This document shows positions 23,701 through 30,078 of a stretch of DNA of 64,000 nucleotides, piece after piece. Source of the stretch: Tretioscincus oriximinensis (taxonomy: Eukaryota; Chordata; Lepidosauria; Squamata; Gymnophthalmidae); assembly GCA_022410635.1 (NCBI GenBank), contig JAJVDF010000137.1, positions 1,449,652 to 1,513,651 of the forward strand, read 5' to 3'. Under the pieces are notes generated by a model. The model searched no databases. It saw only the letters and a program-made list of their open reading frames with translations, and was not told where the DNA came from. The position numbers and the translations under genes were made by a program. How positions within the stretch are numbered: the stretch's first letter is position 1; every line of letters starts with the position of its first letter.

Positions 23701-26409
23701 AAAAAAAACAAAGAATTTTTTAAAAAATCTTTTAAAAATAATTTCCTCAGAAAAAACTAGGCGGCACCCCAAACCCGGGTTTTCAACCCCACCCAAAAGG
23801 GGTCATCTGGTCCGCCTACCTTTCACCTGGCAGGGAAAAGATAAGAGCAGCTCTGCCTTTCCTACTAGTGGGCTCTGTGGTTTGAACGTTAATTCTGTTT
23901 TTCTTAATAACCACCCTGAGACTTTGGGTGTACGATGTTATAGAAATGGCCGTCTTTGAAGACTTCGACCAAAGGAGATCACACCACTTCCTTGGCATCC
24001 CATTCCACTGGTTTGTTTGTTTGTTTGTTTATATCTATACCCTGCCGCATAGCCGAAGGCCTCAGAGCAGCCAAAATTAACATTTTAAAACCAGTAACAA
24101 CAATATCTGAAGATGCAGGGGGGAAAGGGGAAAACAGCATTTCTTCAACATGACTGTCAGAAAGTTTTCCCTGAGATCTAATCCATATTCCCTCCCTTGC
24201 AGCTTCTCCACGTGCCAGGGAGAACAAATCTAACCCCTCTAACCCTGCAGGTACTTGCAGGCAGCTATCAGGCCTCCTCTCCACCTTCTCTTTTGCAGAC
24301 GAAACATCCCTGGGTCCTTCAGTCCTTCCTTGGGGGTTTCCAGACCACCCACCATCCTTGTTACTCCCCCTTTGAACTTGCTCCAGATTTGCAGCGCCTA
24401 GTGNAGCTGAACCGCCTCCACCTCCTGGTCCCAGGGTGACACCTGCGAATAAGACCCTTTGCCCTGACAGCCCTCTGGGGCTCAGGAAGGCGTTTGGATC
24501 CCCTTGAAAGTGCAGATCCTCAGCCTCCGCCTGCAGATCGTGAAGGGAAGCCTTGCCTCTTCCCTGAGCCCAAGGGGTCCCCGCAGAGATCCACACACTT
24601 CTCTTTCCTCGCTTCCCCTCTCACAGCCATGGCTCACCCTGTGGGAATGGTAGTTATCCTCCAATTATCTTCTGTGGAGAGTCCAGGGCAGGTAAATTAA
24701 TCAAGATGGAGTAAAAAACAGTTTAATTTAAAGGAGCTCCATCCCTGTCCTCCTTGCCTCCGATAAGGATCACATTTTNCTTATCTTAAAAATAATAAGC
24801 AGGGAACACGGGGTGCCGAGGGGCGAGGGACAGGCAGGCAGCGGAGTGCCGGGAGCTTCTGGGGTCTTTGCAGATCATTTTGCAGCCTGGACGAAGGCAA
24901 GAGGGGAAGCGAAAATAGCAATAGATTGAGCAATTCCTACGCAACATTTTCCTCTACGACAGCAAGAAAGAGGCATTGAAATTCTTGCAGCTTCTTTCCC
25001 CAATCAGACACAATTCACAACTCGACAGGCAGACTTAAAGACTATTATTTCTTGTTTAAGAAGACCAGTTCGATTTGCACAATGTTTTTATTACAGCTCT
25101 TAAAAATCCACCTGGCAAGGAATTATTCCTTCTTTCTGCTGAGCTCCAAGGAAGGAAGAAGGAAGGAAGGAAGAGAGAGAGGGAGGGAGAGAAAAGAAAG
25201 AAGGAAGAAAAGAATGAAAGAAGGAAGGAGGGAAGAAAAAGAAAGAAGAAAGGAAGGAAGAAAAGAATGAAAGAAGGAAGGAGGGAGGGAAGAAAAAGAA
25301 AGAAGGAAGGAAGGAAGAAAAGAATGAAAGAAGGAAGGAGGGAGGGAAGAAAAAGAAAGAAGAAAGGAAGGAAGGAAAAGATGGATTTCTGGAACTTTAG
25401 TTTCTTGAGCAAAGCTTGAAAATTATCTTCTATATTACTGAAGAGAGAGAATTTAAAGGGACTTCTTCTTTTAGAAGGGAAGTACGCTTGCAAAGGAGGC
25501 TTTTCATAGTGTATTAAAAGTAAGGAGAGTTTTTACTGTGTTTATGTTTTTTTAAGAGTTGCCATGAAAAAAAGCCCTGAGTGAAGGATGCCTTTAAAGG
25601 ATCTGTAGCAGAGCAGATTTTAGCAGATGCAGCTTATAATGCCTGCAAAATCTAATAACATTTCCTTTTTGTCCACATCCATTCAAGCTCCATTTTTGTG
25701 GAAACCCTGCTGTGGGTGTTTCTGTGCACGAGAGGCAGAATGAAAGGAAGACAGGGAGAGGAACAGAGCAACAGAGGGTGATCCAACGGAAGAAGGGGAA
25801 ATATATAAACTAAAAGCAGAGCAATCAATTGCAAACATCCTCTTGTTCGCATTTTTATCTTGCCTCACACCCAAGGACCTCAGGTTGATAATAGCAACAG
25901 AAATAAAATATAAAATGAACACCCTGGGAAATAGTAACGTACCAAAACAATAATTGCGTGCAGGGANGGTTTCCATAATGAGTCGAAGGCCTGAGTGAAT
26001 AAGGCCCTGTATCCACTGAGCTTTGTTCTGGGTTATAACCTCAGTTCAGAGCTTGGTCACCCACATGCCAAGTGTAGACTATGGCAGGCTCCTATGATAC
26101 AGCCCAGAATAAATAGGCCCTAGGTGTGTCTTATCATCTGAATGCATTATATGAAGGAACCTGTTCCATAGCTGGGAGGCAGCCAGATAAGACTCCAGCA
26201 CTCAAACTGTAACACAAAACTTCTGTTCCCCAACAGTTACGATTTTATGATTCGCCNTGAGGGTCAACTCCAAAAGTACCTGATCTCGCCTTCTTTGATG
26301 TGGTTTTCAAGCTCTTCAATGAACCTCTCTCCTCGCGTCCAATAGATCATAGGGCCAGACTCACCGCTGAACCCAAAGAACGCTTTGCACACAACATTCA
26401 GCGGCTGAC
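14627..26409 (-). CDS. IL1RAPL2: IL1RAPL2, internal part of gene (four exons, partial at both ends)
   Basis: Joining 26409-26280, 22164-22019, 17683-17540 and 14797-14627 gives 591 nt of continuous reading frame with phases 1, 2, 1 and 1 matching at every junction. The product is the third Ig-like domain, one transmembrane helix and the first half of the cytoplasmic TIR domain of a type I membrane receptor. IL1RAPL proteins are neuronal members of the IL-1 receptor family, known for roles at synapses. The phrases [36 protein letters not shown] and [10 protein letters not shown] match IL1RAPL2 better than IL1RAPL1 from memory. The introns are 4.1, 4.3 and 2.7 kb. The signal peptide, Ig1, Ig2, TIR box 3 and C-terminus are missing from this window. 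No stop or frameshift was found, so the gene looks functional. Confidence 0.9.
15082..15322. mobile_element. Non-autonomous hAT (Charlie-like) element with 8-bp target duplication
   Basis: The terminal inverted repeats are CACTGGCTCCCGATC on the left and GGCTGGGAATCGCTG on the right, a degenerate form of the well-known CAGYGGTTCCCAACC hAT end. Inside the right end lies GTGACCCCATTTGGGGTCGTGACCC. The flanks are CTTTAGAA and CTCTAGAA, an 8-bp duplication with one mismatch, as expected for hAT. The centre contains inverted GGAACTGGAAATGACATCA / TATGTCATTTCCAGTCCTG pieces. No transposase. It lies in the IL1RAPL2 intron, about 300 bp upstream of the TIR exon acceptor in gene direction. Confidence 0.8.
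15323..16979. other. No gene or known repeat recognised
   Basis: Intron of IL1RAPL2. No exon-like frame bounded by splice sites and no LINE protein seen. Around 16690-16860 are short degenerate repeat-like phrases that I could not assign. Confidence 0.35.
16980..17108. repeat. Short palindromic (foldback) element
   Basis: The left arm AGAGGTGGCCCTCCGGGTGC, TCCTGAACC, AACTCCCAGCATTCCA pairs with the right arm TGGAATGTTGGGATG, TTCAGGAGCAACT, GGGGAGCCACCTCT. The arms are about 45 bp with few mismatches around a roughly 35-bp centre. This looks like a miniature inverted-repeat transposon. A flanking duplication is not clear. Confidence 0.65.
17240..17345 (-). mobile_element. CR1-like 3' UTR remnant
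   Basis: Carries the reverse-strand CR1-like marks CACCAGCTGCTTTTGGCCAC, CTCAAGCAGAAGACACC and TTGAGTCCCTGCAAATGG, as in 33560-34120. Short and decayed. Confidence 0.5.
17540..17683 (-). CDS. IL1RAPL2: IL1RAPL2 exon: transmembrane helix and juxtamembrane region
   Basis: A 144-nt exon with the acceptor TTTTTATTTTAG before 17683. The donor is chosen as GTAAGC (after 17540) rather than the weaker GTGGTA three bases earlier. Both keep the phase, but GTAAGC gives the linker length expected for the family. It encodes [13 protein letters not shown], the hydrophobic segment [12 protein letters not shown], then [20 protein letters not shown] leading to the TIR domain. Charged residues flank the helix and the cytoplasmic YKCY side is basic. 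A 16-bp tandem duplication and a long TTC array (gene sense) lie just upstream of the acceptor. Confidence 0.93.
17706..17746. repeat. 16-bp tandem duplication near a splice acceptor
   Basis: GGGTTGGAACATCATT occurs twice in a row (about 17710-17742). In gene direction this is 25-60 nt upstream of the transmembrane-exon acceptor, where a branch point would be expected. Confidence 0.8.
17782..18236 (-). mobile_element. tRNA-derived SINE with a 215-bp GAA/TTC array as tail
   Basis: On the minus strand the head (from about 18235) reads ACTGAGCCA-type text: the plus strand has CCTTAGTCACTGAGCCACTG. It continues through a GCTAGAGCTGCAGGCTAGTA-type body and ends AGCGGGGTATAAAAACTCGA followed by the array. 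The array (17785-17999) is built from AAG/GAC triplets on the plus strand, with internal AAGAAGAAGACG and GACGACGAAGAA higher-order units, and ends in pure AGA. In gene sense it reads TTC/GTC pyrimidine-rich and lies about 100 nt upstream of the transmembrane exon. Confidence 0.85.
18238..18600 (-). mobile_element. CR1 LINE 3' end (AGAATCAT/CCTGGAGTTGG subfamily)
   Basis: The plus strand starts ACCACAGAATCCTGGAGTTGG and continues with CCCCTGCTCCATGGAGG, TGTTTGAAGCCTTCCACCAC, CAGATATTTATAGACAGCTA and CTGACCATTCCTAGATCC. That is the reverse complement of a bird-type CR1 3' end. It abuts the SINE head at 18236. Confidence 0.82.
18660..18987 (-). mobile_element. tRNA-derived SINE with purine tail
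   Basis: Head on the minus strand from about 18985: complement of CCAGATAAGCGCCTGACACC. Body: complement of CACAACAGATTCTTTGTGAA, GTAGGTGGGGGTTGAGAGAG and CCCAAGGTCACCCAGCTAGC. It ends in AGTGAGGTGAAAAATCC-type text, then a GAGGAAGAA/AAAAGAAG tail at 18672-18765. Confidence 0.75.
18988..19959. other. Intron with small L2 and CR1 fragments
   Basis: 19270-19320 is a scrap of CR1 coding (CCTTATGAAATCAGGCTGCA, ACGTCTGAATG). 19355-19430 is a reverse L2 3' terminus (ATTTATTTATTTGCATTTCT, CCCTATACCGCAAGGTCTCA). No exon was recognised in the open frame 19404-19712 (minus strand). Confidence 0.5.
19960..20490 (+). mobile_element. CR1 LINE 3' end carrying the palindromic repeat in its 3' UTR
   Basis: Coding remnants: ATGAAATCTGGCTGCAACG, CTCGAAAGGCGGCGTTTGAG ([18 protein letters not shown]) and GAAGCCAACAGCTAC. 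The 3' UTR GGAGCAG-AGGCAGGATTCCTGA and CTTCTGCTTCAGACTGCCCAG is followed at about 20370-20435 by AGTGTAGACTATGGCAGGCC, CAGATGGCAGCATGCAGGTGG (palindrome). A second CR1-like segment GAACAGATAAGGGTTTTGTTCAGACTGC comes next. The palindrome is thus flanked by two versions of the same CR1 segment. Confidence 0.8.
21070..21345 (-). mobile_element. tRNA-derived SINE with GAA/GAG tail
   Basis: The head is the complement of GACTTCCAGATAAGAGACAA and GCACCAGGCTGGCTC. The body is much shortened (complement of TTTTGCCCAGCTGGCTTTGTG). The 3' end is the complement of GGTTTTTATACCCCAC, followed by a 160-bp AGGAAGAGGAAG-type purine array (21074-21227). Confidence 0.72.
21346..22018. other. Intron, no repeat recognised
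   Basis: IL1RAPL2 intron downstream (gene direction) of the second Ig3 exon. Nothing assignable was seen. Confidence 0.4.
22019..22164 (-). CDS. IL1RAPL2: IL1RAPL2 exon: second half of third Ig domain
   Basis: A 146-nt exon with the acceptor CTTTCTTCGTAG before 22164 and the donor GTGAAT after 22019. The first base completes an Arg codon (AG|G) and the last base opens an Asp codon (G|AT) shared with the transmembrane exon. It encodes [20 protein letters not shown], then [17 protein letters not shown], then [18 protein letters not shown] holds the second Ig disulphide cysteine in the usual D-x-A/G-x-Y-x-C context, and N-Y-T is a possible glycosylation site. The text closely follows the IL1RAPL2 sequence I remember. 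Confidence 0.94.
22295..22860 (+). mobile_element. CR1 LINE 3' end with a palindromic repeat in the 3' UTR
   Basis: Decayed ORF2 end: TATGAAATCCAGCTGCAACA, GGTGATCTAGTTGAAGTGTA, AAATTACTTCCAGAAG. 3' UTR: GGGATGGAGCAACAAGAAGG, AGAGAACAGGTGCCTTCTTC. Then the palindrome GGGCCTACCATAGTCTACAC, ATAGCATGCAGATGGCAGAT (22697-22740), then AAGGTTTGCCTCCTTCTGCTT, GATACAATTGGTGGGCCACT and the terminal GGGCTCCTCTTAGGTTCT. Confidence 0.85.
23005..23128. repeat. Palindromic repeat, nearly complete copy
   Basis: GGCCATCTACATGCCAGTG, TAGAATATGGCAGGCCCCAT, CAGGACCTGCCATAATCTAC and ACTAGCATATGGATGGCAGG form two arms around a short centre. The right side continues TCTGAGATACATCCCAGAAT, AAGGGTCAG, like the copy at 45973-46155. 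Confidence 0.75.
23258..23435. mobile_element. Foldback element, TAGGCTGACC family, copy 1
   Basis: 178 bp with termini TAGGCTGACCAGGTGACCCC and GGGGTCGTCTGGTCAGCCTA. The inner arms are also complementary: GTCTTGGGGTGCCTCCTGG against CCGGGAGGCACCCCAAGAC. The centre is A/T only. The arms are about 80 bp. The flanking nine bases (CCTTCTAAA and CCTTAAGCC) do not match well. Confidence 0.8.
23480..23945 (+). mobile_element. L2 LINE 3' end split by a foldback element
   Basis: Left part 23480-23618: GACGGGGCCTTCTCAGTGGT, GCCCCAGACTATGGAATAGT, ATTTAGAATGTTTTTTGAAG, ACTCCTTTCACC. Right part 23819-23945: the repeated CCTTTCACC, then TGGCAGGGAAAAG and CACCCTGAGACTTTGGGTGT, the L2 3' UTR. The gap is exactly the foldback element at 23619-23818. 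Confidence 0.72.
23619..23818. mobile_element. Foldback element, TAGGCTGACC family, copy 2, with 9-bp target duplication
   Basis: 200 bp, termini TAGGCTGACCAGGTGACCCC and GGTCATCTGGTCCGCCTA. It is flanked by CCTTTCACC at 23610-23618 and 23819-23827. Comparison with the L2 at 62440 (GTCTTTCACCTGGCC) shows the empty site had one copy, so this is a true insertion with a 9-bp duplication. The inner arms carry TTTGAAAACCCG / CGGGTTTTCAA and are also complementary. No coding capacity. Confidence 0.88.
24003..24082 (-). mobile_element. L2 LINE 3' terminus
   Basis: Reverse of the L2 tail: GTTTGTTTGTTTGTTTATAT, CTATACCCTGCCGCATAGCC, GAAGGCCTCAGAGCAGCC. Confidence 0.65.
24145..24440 (-). mobile_element. 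CR1 LINE 3' part (bird-type subfamily)
   Basis: Reverse-strand marks TGTCAGAAAGTTTTCCCTGA, TCCCTCCCTTGCAGCTTC, GTACTTGCAGGCAGCTATCA, CTTCTCTTTTGCAGACGAAAC and CCCCTTTGAACTTGCTCCAG match the coding/3' UTR boundary of this CR1 subfamily, also at 2985 and 18238. Confidence 0.75.
25140..25380. repeat. Purine-only GGAA array with higher-order units
   Basis: About 240 bp with almost only A and G on the plus strand. From 25207 a unit of about 57-61 bp recurs three times, each carrying AAAAGAATGAAAGAAGGAAG, then GAGGGAAGAAAAAGAAAGAA. In gene sense it is a pyrimidine tract inside the intron between the two Ig3 exons. Confidence 0.85.
25381..25995. other. Intron, no repeat recognised
   Basis: IL1RAPL2 intron with a weak reverse L2-like phrase at 25850-25910 (TTTTTATCTTGCCTCACACC, CAAGGACCTCAGG). 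Otherwise nothing assignable. Confidence 0.35.
25996..26137. repeat. Palindromic repeat, one-armed copy with both outer ends
   Basis: Left end AATAAGGCCCTGTATCCACT, then TCTGGGTTATAACCTCAGTT, CACCCACATGCCAAGTGTAG, ACTATGGCAGGCTCC, and right end CAGCCCAGAATAAATAGGCC, CTAGG. It shows the outer termini of the family (about TAAGGCCCT / AGGGCCTTA). The centre is reduced. Confidence 0.7.
26280..26409 (-). CDS. IL1RAPL2: IL1RAPL2 exon: first half of third Ig domain
   Basis: A 130-nt exon with the acceptor GTTTCTTTTCTCAG before 26409 and the donor GTACTT after 26280. Two bases complete a Gly codon from the previous exon, and the last two bases open the Arg codon finished by the next exon. It encodes [45 protein letters not shown] holds the first Ig cysteine and IYW the core tryptophan. 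Fits IL1RAPL2 closely. The preceding exon was not found in the window. Confidence 0.93.
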
Positions 26410-26595
26410 CTGAGAAAAGAAACACAGAAACTAGCAGATTAGCAATCAGTTGCCAGGCGAGGAAAGGAGAGGGAGAGAATCTCTCCAAAAATGCAGCTCA
26501 AACCAGGTTCCCTGTTTCACCCTTGGGAGACAAAGATGAAGGAAATTCTGGGTTTTAGCTGCTCTATTAAACCCTTAGTGATGGAATGAGNTATG

Positions 26596-26637
26596 GGATG
26601 TCNTCATCATCATCNTCCTCCTCNTCATCCTCATCAT
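26596..26637. repeat. ATC/TCC microsatellite
   Basis: TCATCATCATC, TCCTCCTC and TCATCCTCATCAT runs with N positions. The TCC array resumes at 27160-27175 on the other side of the LTR-like block, so that block appears to have inserted into a microsatellite. Confidence 0.65.
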
Positions 26638-27159
26638 TGTTGGGACAAATAAAATCATTAGTTAGAATATTAACTGCCAGCTTAGTCCCACAAAGTCCAG
26701 GTGTTCATCACCTTCTTAGTTCAGCNGTTGGGACAAATAAAATCATTAGTTAGAATATTAACTGCCAGCTTAGTCCCACAAAGTCCAGGTGTTCATCACC
26801 TTCTTAGTTCAGCTCTTGACTACATGCGCATGTCCAGCCTTTGTAGACAAGATGTTCTCAACTCCTTACTGACTGCAGCCTTGTTTGGTGATAAAAAGCT
26901 GGAGACCTTCTTTTGGTGTGACTATTTCTGGGAGCTGTGACACTGATTTATTTAAGTGTCTTATATGTTTTTTGTTCTCTCTTGCTGATGTAAATATTGT
27001 AAATAAAGCCTGAACCTTCCTTTTGGAAATCGCTGCTTTTGTGTGAACTGAGTTTGTTTTCTGCAAGAGAAGAAACAATTGCTGTTCTTCTACTCTTGAG
27101 TTCTGGACACTGCACTCTGCTATTTTGGANTAAGTTCTGCTAAGTTCCAAAACTCAGCA
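26638..27159 (+). mobile_element. Probable solo LTR with an 88-bp tandem duplication
   Basis: It starts TGTTGGGACAAATAAAATCA and could end at CA (27158-27159). It lies between microsatellite halves. Bases 26638-26725 and 26726-26813 are identical apart from one N. Downstream are TATTTAAGTGTCTTATATG, a TGTAAATAAAGCCTGAACC polyadenylation-like region, and a TTCTGGACACTGCACTCTGC end. TG...CA ends and an internal AATAAA suit an LTR. No gag or pol frame is attached, and the retroelement family is unknown. Confidence 0.5.
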
Positions 27160-27428
27160 ATCCTCCTCCTCCTCATCAAATTTATCAGTCTATAATCTTA
27201 GCCACTTCCTGACATTTTCTCCTGGGGAACCCTCCAATCTGGGCAGATAGGAATGCAGATTTCCGTTGTCTCTGTCTATGGTACTGAATCATTTGCTGCT
27301 ACTGAGAGGTGGAGAAGCTGCAAGGCCGTGGTAGGGCAAAAGGCTAGGAAAGCTGGGGATTGCCGATTCCATCCTCAGTCTCCTCCAGAATGAGGCAATG
27401 AGAAGCCACAGTCAACCTGGAGTCAGCC
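27160..27428. other. No gene recognised
   Basis: Intron-like sequence. Nothing assignable. Confidence 0.3.
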
Positions 27429-27720
27429 GTGGCTCAGTGGTATCCTACAGTGAAAACAGCAACTGAGGAGGCAAAGTTAAAGCTACAGGCTTGCTTTGAT
27501 TGCACAGACTGGAATATTTTTAAAGACACCTCTGCAGACCTGGATGAACTCACAGATACTGTAACATCATATGTAACGTCAGCTTCTATGAAGACCTATG
27601 TGTACCAACCAGGAACTTGCGAACTCACTCTTGAGAACATATGCACCAAAGACAAATTCCTTGTGTGTCCAATCACACTTGGCCAATAAAGAATTCTATT
27701 CTATCTATTCTATTTGCTTT
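27429..27720 (+). mobile_element. LINE remnant, internally deleted, ATTCT tail
   Basis: The frame gives TEEAKLKLQACFDCTDWNIF, then DLDELTDTVTSYV, a phrase from the linker before reverse transcriptase in vertebrate LINEs (Rex1/L3-like by memory, not certain). It then jumps to the 3' terminus CAAATTCCTTGTGTGTCCAA, CACTTGGCCAATAAAGAATT, followed by CTATTCTATCTATTCTATT. ATTCT/AATAG arrays seeded by LINE tails are known from squamates. Confidence 0.65.
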
Positions 27721-28297
27721 GGATTTGCTTTTGCAATTGCATGACTGTATTTGCAGGCTTGTACCCAGGCAATAAAAAGCAGCATTTCATTGTGCCTTGA
27801 TTTGTAATTTTATGATTCTGCCTTTATTGGGAAAAGGGGGCAAGAAAAGACTCTGGCCAATCAAGACTGACAGACTCCGTCCTTTATGCTGTCATGTAGC
27901 AAGTTGGCAGTAAATAGCAATCAAACAATTTGCCTCGTGTGATTCGCCTGCCTCCATCTCGTAAGGTTCCTTAACAAGGAAGAGAGAGGAAATGAAAATA
28001 TTCCAGGGAGGCATCCAATTTCTGCAAATTCTGCACAAATTTCCTAAAGGGATTCAGGGTGTTGGAAGGAATAGCAAAAGCTGTAAATCACCAAAGTAAA
28101 TGAAGTTAAGACAAAGTGGTCCAAAATTAGTTATTTCCATGCATTAAACAGCTAAATTCACCAACACAGAATTCAAATGACCAAAGAGCTGAAATAACTA
28201 AAAGGTGCTGAATTTAAGAAAAAGAAAAACAGTGCAAGGAACCCATTTGACCCATTTGGCTCCAGTAATTTCAAATGACATGTTGCGATTATTAACA

Positions 28298-28382
28298 TGG
28301 TTAATAACAAATTAATGATATTTCTATCCCACCCCATACCTAAAGGTTTCAGGACAATTAACAAAAATAAAATCAGAGTATA
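28298..28382 (-). mobile_element. L2 LINE 3' terminus
   Basis: Reverse L2 end: AATGATATTTCTATCCCACC, CCATACCTAAAGGTTTCAGG, ACAATTAACAAAAATAAAAT. Confidence 0.6.
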
Positions 28383-28525
28383 ATTAAGAATACACAGGCC
28401 ATGGTCACGCATGTGCTTTTAAATCATCTTCTGTCTTGAAGATCTGGACCAAACTCAGAAAAAATCTTGAGGATTGTCCAGGAATAAGTCAGCAACAGTT
28501 CAATGCTGAAGTTATGTCCTTATTT

Positions 28526-28760
28526 CTAGCCTCTTGTGTAGTCACTGGTGGAACTGGGCTGAGGCCTCATAACCTGTGTGAATTGTTGCTGTGCACCCCT
28601 ACATTCACTATAGCCTGTGATGGATACTTCCTCTGTGTCGGACTCTCTAGAAGAAACCGGCACCGCTTGATCCACAGATTCCTCTGGCTCTGATTCTTCC
28701 TCATAGCCAAGAAGGTCAAGGGGCATATCCACATCTAAACCCTCANTGATGAAGGCGACA
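28526..28760 (-). other. Acidic open frame of unknown origin
   Basis: The minus strand encodes MDMPLDLLGYEEESEPEESV, then DQAVPVSSRESDTEEVSI, an acidic serine-rich low-complexity stretch. The surrounding sequence 28420-28525 is not recognised. It may be part of an LTR retroelement or a relic, but I recognise no domain. Confidence 0.25.
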
Positions 28761-29129
28761 AAACAGGTTTATTACTACTGTGTTGCAACTATGGCATCCC
28801 TATGGAAATTTTCTTGGCATAAATCATGGTTTGCCTTTGACCACTTCCAGGGAGACATCGGGGATCTTCTGAGCCACACGCTGCTCTCTAGGCAGTTTGT
28901 TTTACCACAGAACTACTGGCCATCCTGGAGTTCATGGGCGCTTCTATGCAACTTACATCTGGGTGATCTCTGCCCTGGGTGAGTCCCAGTTTGAGATGAA
29001 TATTTGCTACGGAGGAGATCCAGGGTGCTTTACGTACTGCACTTTGTTGTGGGCCCTTGTGAAGATTTTCTTGCTGAGGCCGAGTATAAATCTGGAGCAG
29101 AATCTGATCCTTATATGGCATAAGCTGTA
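28761..29129. other. No gene recognised
   Basis: No repeat or exon pattern identified. Open frames on both strands lack recognisable content. Confidence 0.3.
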
Positions 29130-29575
29130 TCCTTATTTGGCATAAGCTTTCGTAGACACGTGTACTTCTCCAGATGCTGAGGGACTAATCTCAGGGTCAG
29201 GCTTTTATAGGAAACTATGTATGGGAGATGACAAAACACATGTAAATGTAATAAGGTGATGTAACTCCAGGTGAGAAAAACAGCTAAGTGGCACAAACAG
29301 GTTTATTACTACTCAAGTGAAAAAATAGCCTGGAGCAGAAAGAGGCATTTGGCTGATAGTAAATCAATCAACTACTTAACAGGTATTATAAAAATGTATA
29401 ATGGGTCAGGAAACCATTATCTCTGTTCAGTCCCTTGTTGATGGACTGTGTGTCATAGATATATGACATGTATATATTTGTATACAGTATTATATCTTTT
29501 GTACAGATGAAACTGGTTGTGCGTTTTGCAGGGAAACCTCTTATGTTTAAATATGACCAATCCCTAAACAGCATT
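29130..29575 (-). mobile_element. Penelope-like element, ORF end and 3' UTR
   Basis: On the minus strand the frame ends SINKGLNRDNGFLTHYTFL, the typical C-terminus of a Penelope GIY-YIG endonuclease ORF. A stop follows near 29386 in this copy's frames. The 3' UTR is TTTCTGCTCCAGGCTATTTT, GTAATAAACCTGTTTGTG, CATACATAGTTTCCTATAAA, GTCCCTCAGCATCTGGAGAA, TCTACGAAAGCTTATGCC. This copy anchors the identification of all the GCATCTGAAGAAG blocks in the window. Confidence 0.8.
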
Positions 29576-29859
29576 TTGAGCAGGAAAATAGGAATGCAGT
29601 GATCGGCTAGAAGACTGTATAAATATAGCTGCTCTGGCAGCAGGCAATCACTGCAGACCTAAGAGTCTCACAAGAGCTGAAATAAATCACTTTCAGAGCT
29701 TGAAATCACTTGTCTGAGTGTTCATTCGCCATCGAGAGTCTCACAGACTGGANCTTGTGGACGTTCTCCTATTCTGCTGCTTCTCTTTCAAATCTTCCTC
29801 TGTACAAAGAAATTCCTTGGACAAAGAAATTACAAAGAAAGATTTGGAAGAGAAGCAGC
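29576..29859. repeat. Spacer with LTR-like phrase and an imperfect hairpin
   Basis: 29640-29755 reads like an LTR end (GAGCTGAAATAAATCACTTT, CACTTGTCTGAGTGTTCATT). 29776-29858 can fold: CTGCTGCTTCTCTTTCAAAT at the left against a GATTTGGAAGAGAAGCAGCAG-type right arm. It separates two oppositely oriented Penelope pieces. Confidence 0.45.
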
Positions 29860-30078
29860 AGAACTATCAGCCAAATGCCTCTTGCTGCTCCAGCTTATTT
29901 TTTTTATTTGAGAGGATTAGTTTCCTCCATTTGTATTGTCCCTTAGCATCTGAAGAAGCAGAGTTGTTTATGAAAGCTCACGCTACGTATTTTTCTNCCA
30001 TTAGTCTCTAAGTGCTACTGGCCTCTTTGCTGGACTTTCTACTAGACTAACATGGCTATTTCTTTGAAATTGTATCCT
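29860..30078 (+). mobile_element. Penelope-like element 3' end
   Basis: ATCAGCCAAATGCCTCTTGC, TGCTCCAGC, CCCTTAGCATCTGAAGAAGC, ATGAAAGCTCACGCTACG, CATTAGTCTCTAAGTGCTAC, TGGACTTTCTACTAGACTAA. Same 3' UTR as the minus-strand copy at 29130-29575, in head-to-head orientation. Confidence 0.75.

Noticed and set aside
23979..24596. 205-codon open frame on the minus strand
   Set aside because: Much of it is antisense or non-coding CR1 and L2 sequence. No domain and no splice context.
25056..25493. Lysine/arginine/glutamate-rich open frames
   Set aside because: Translations of the GGAA purine array.
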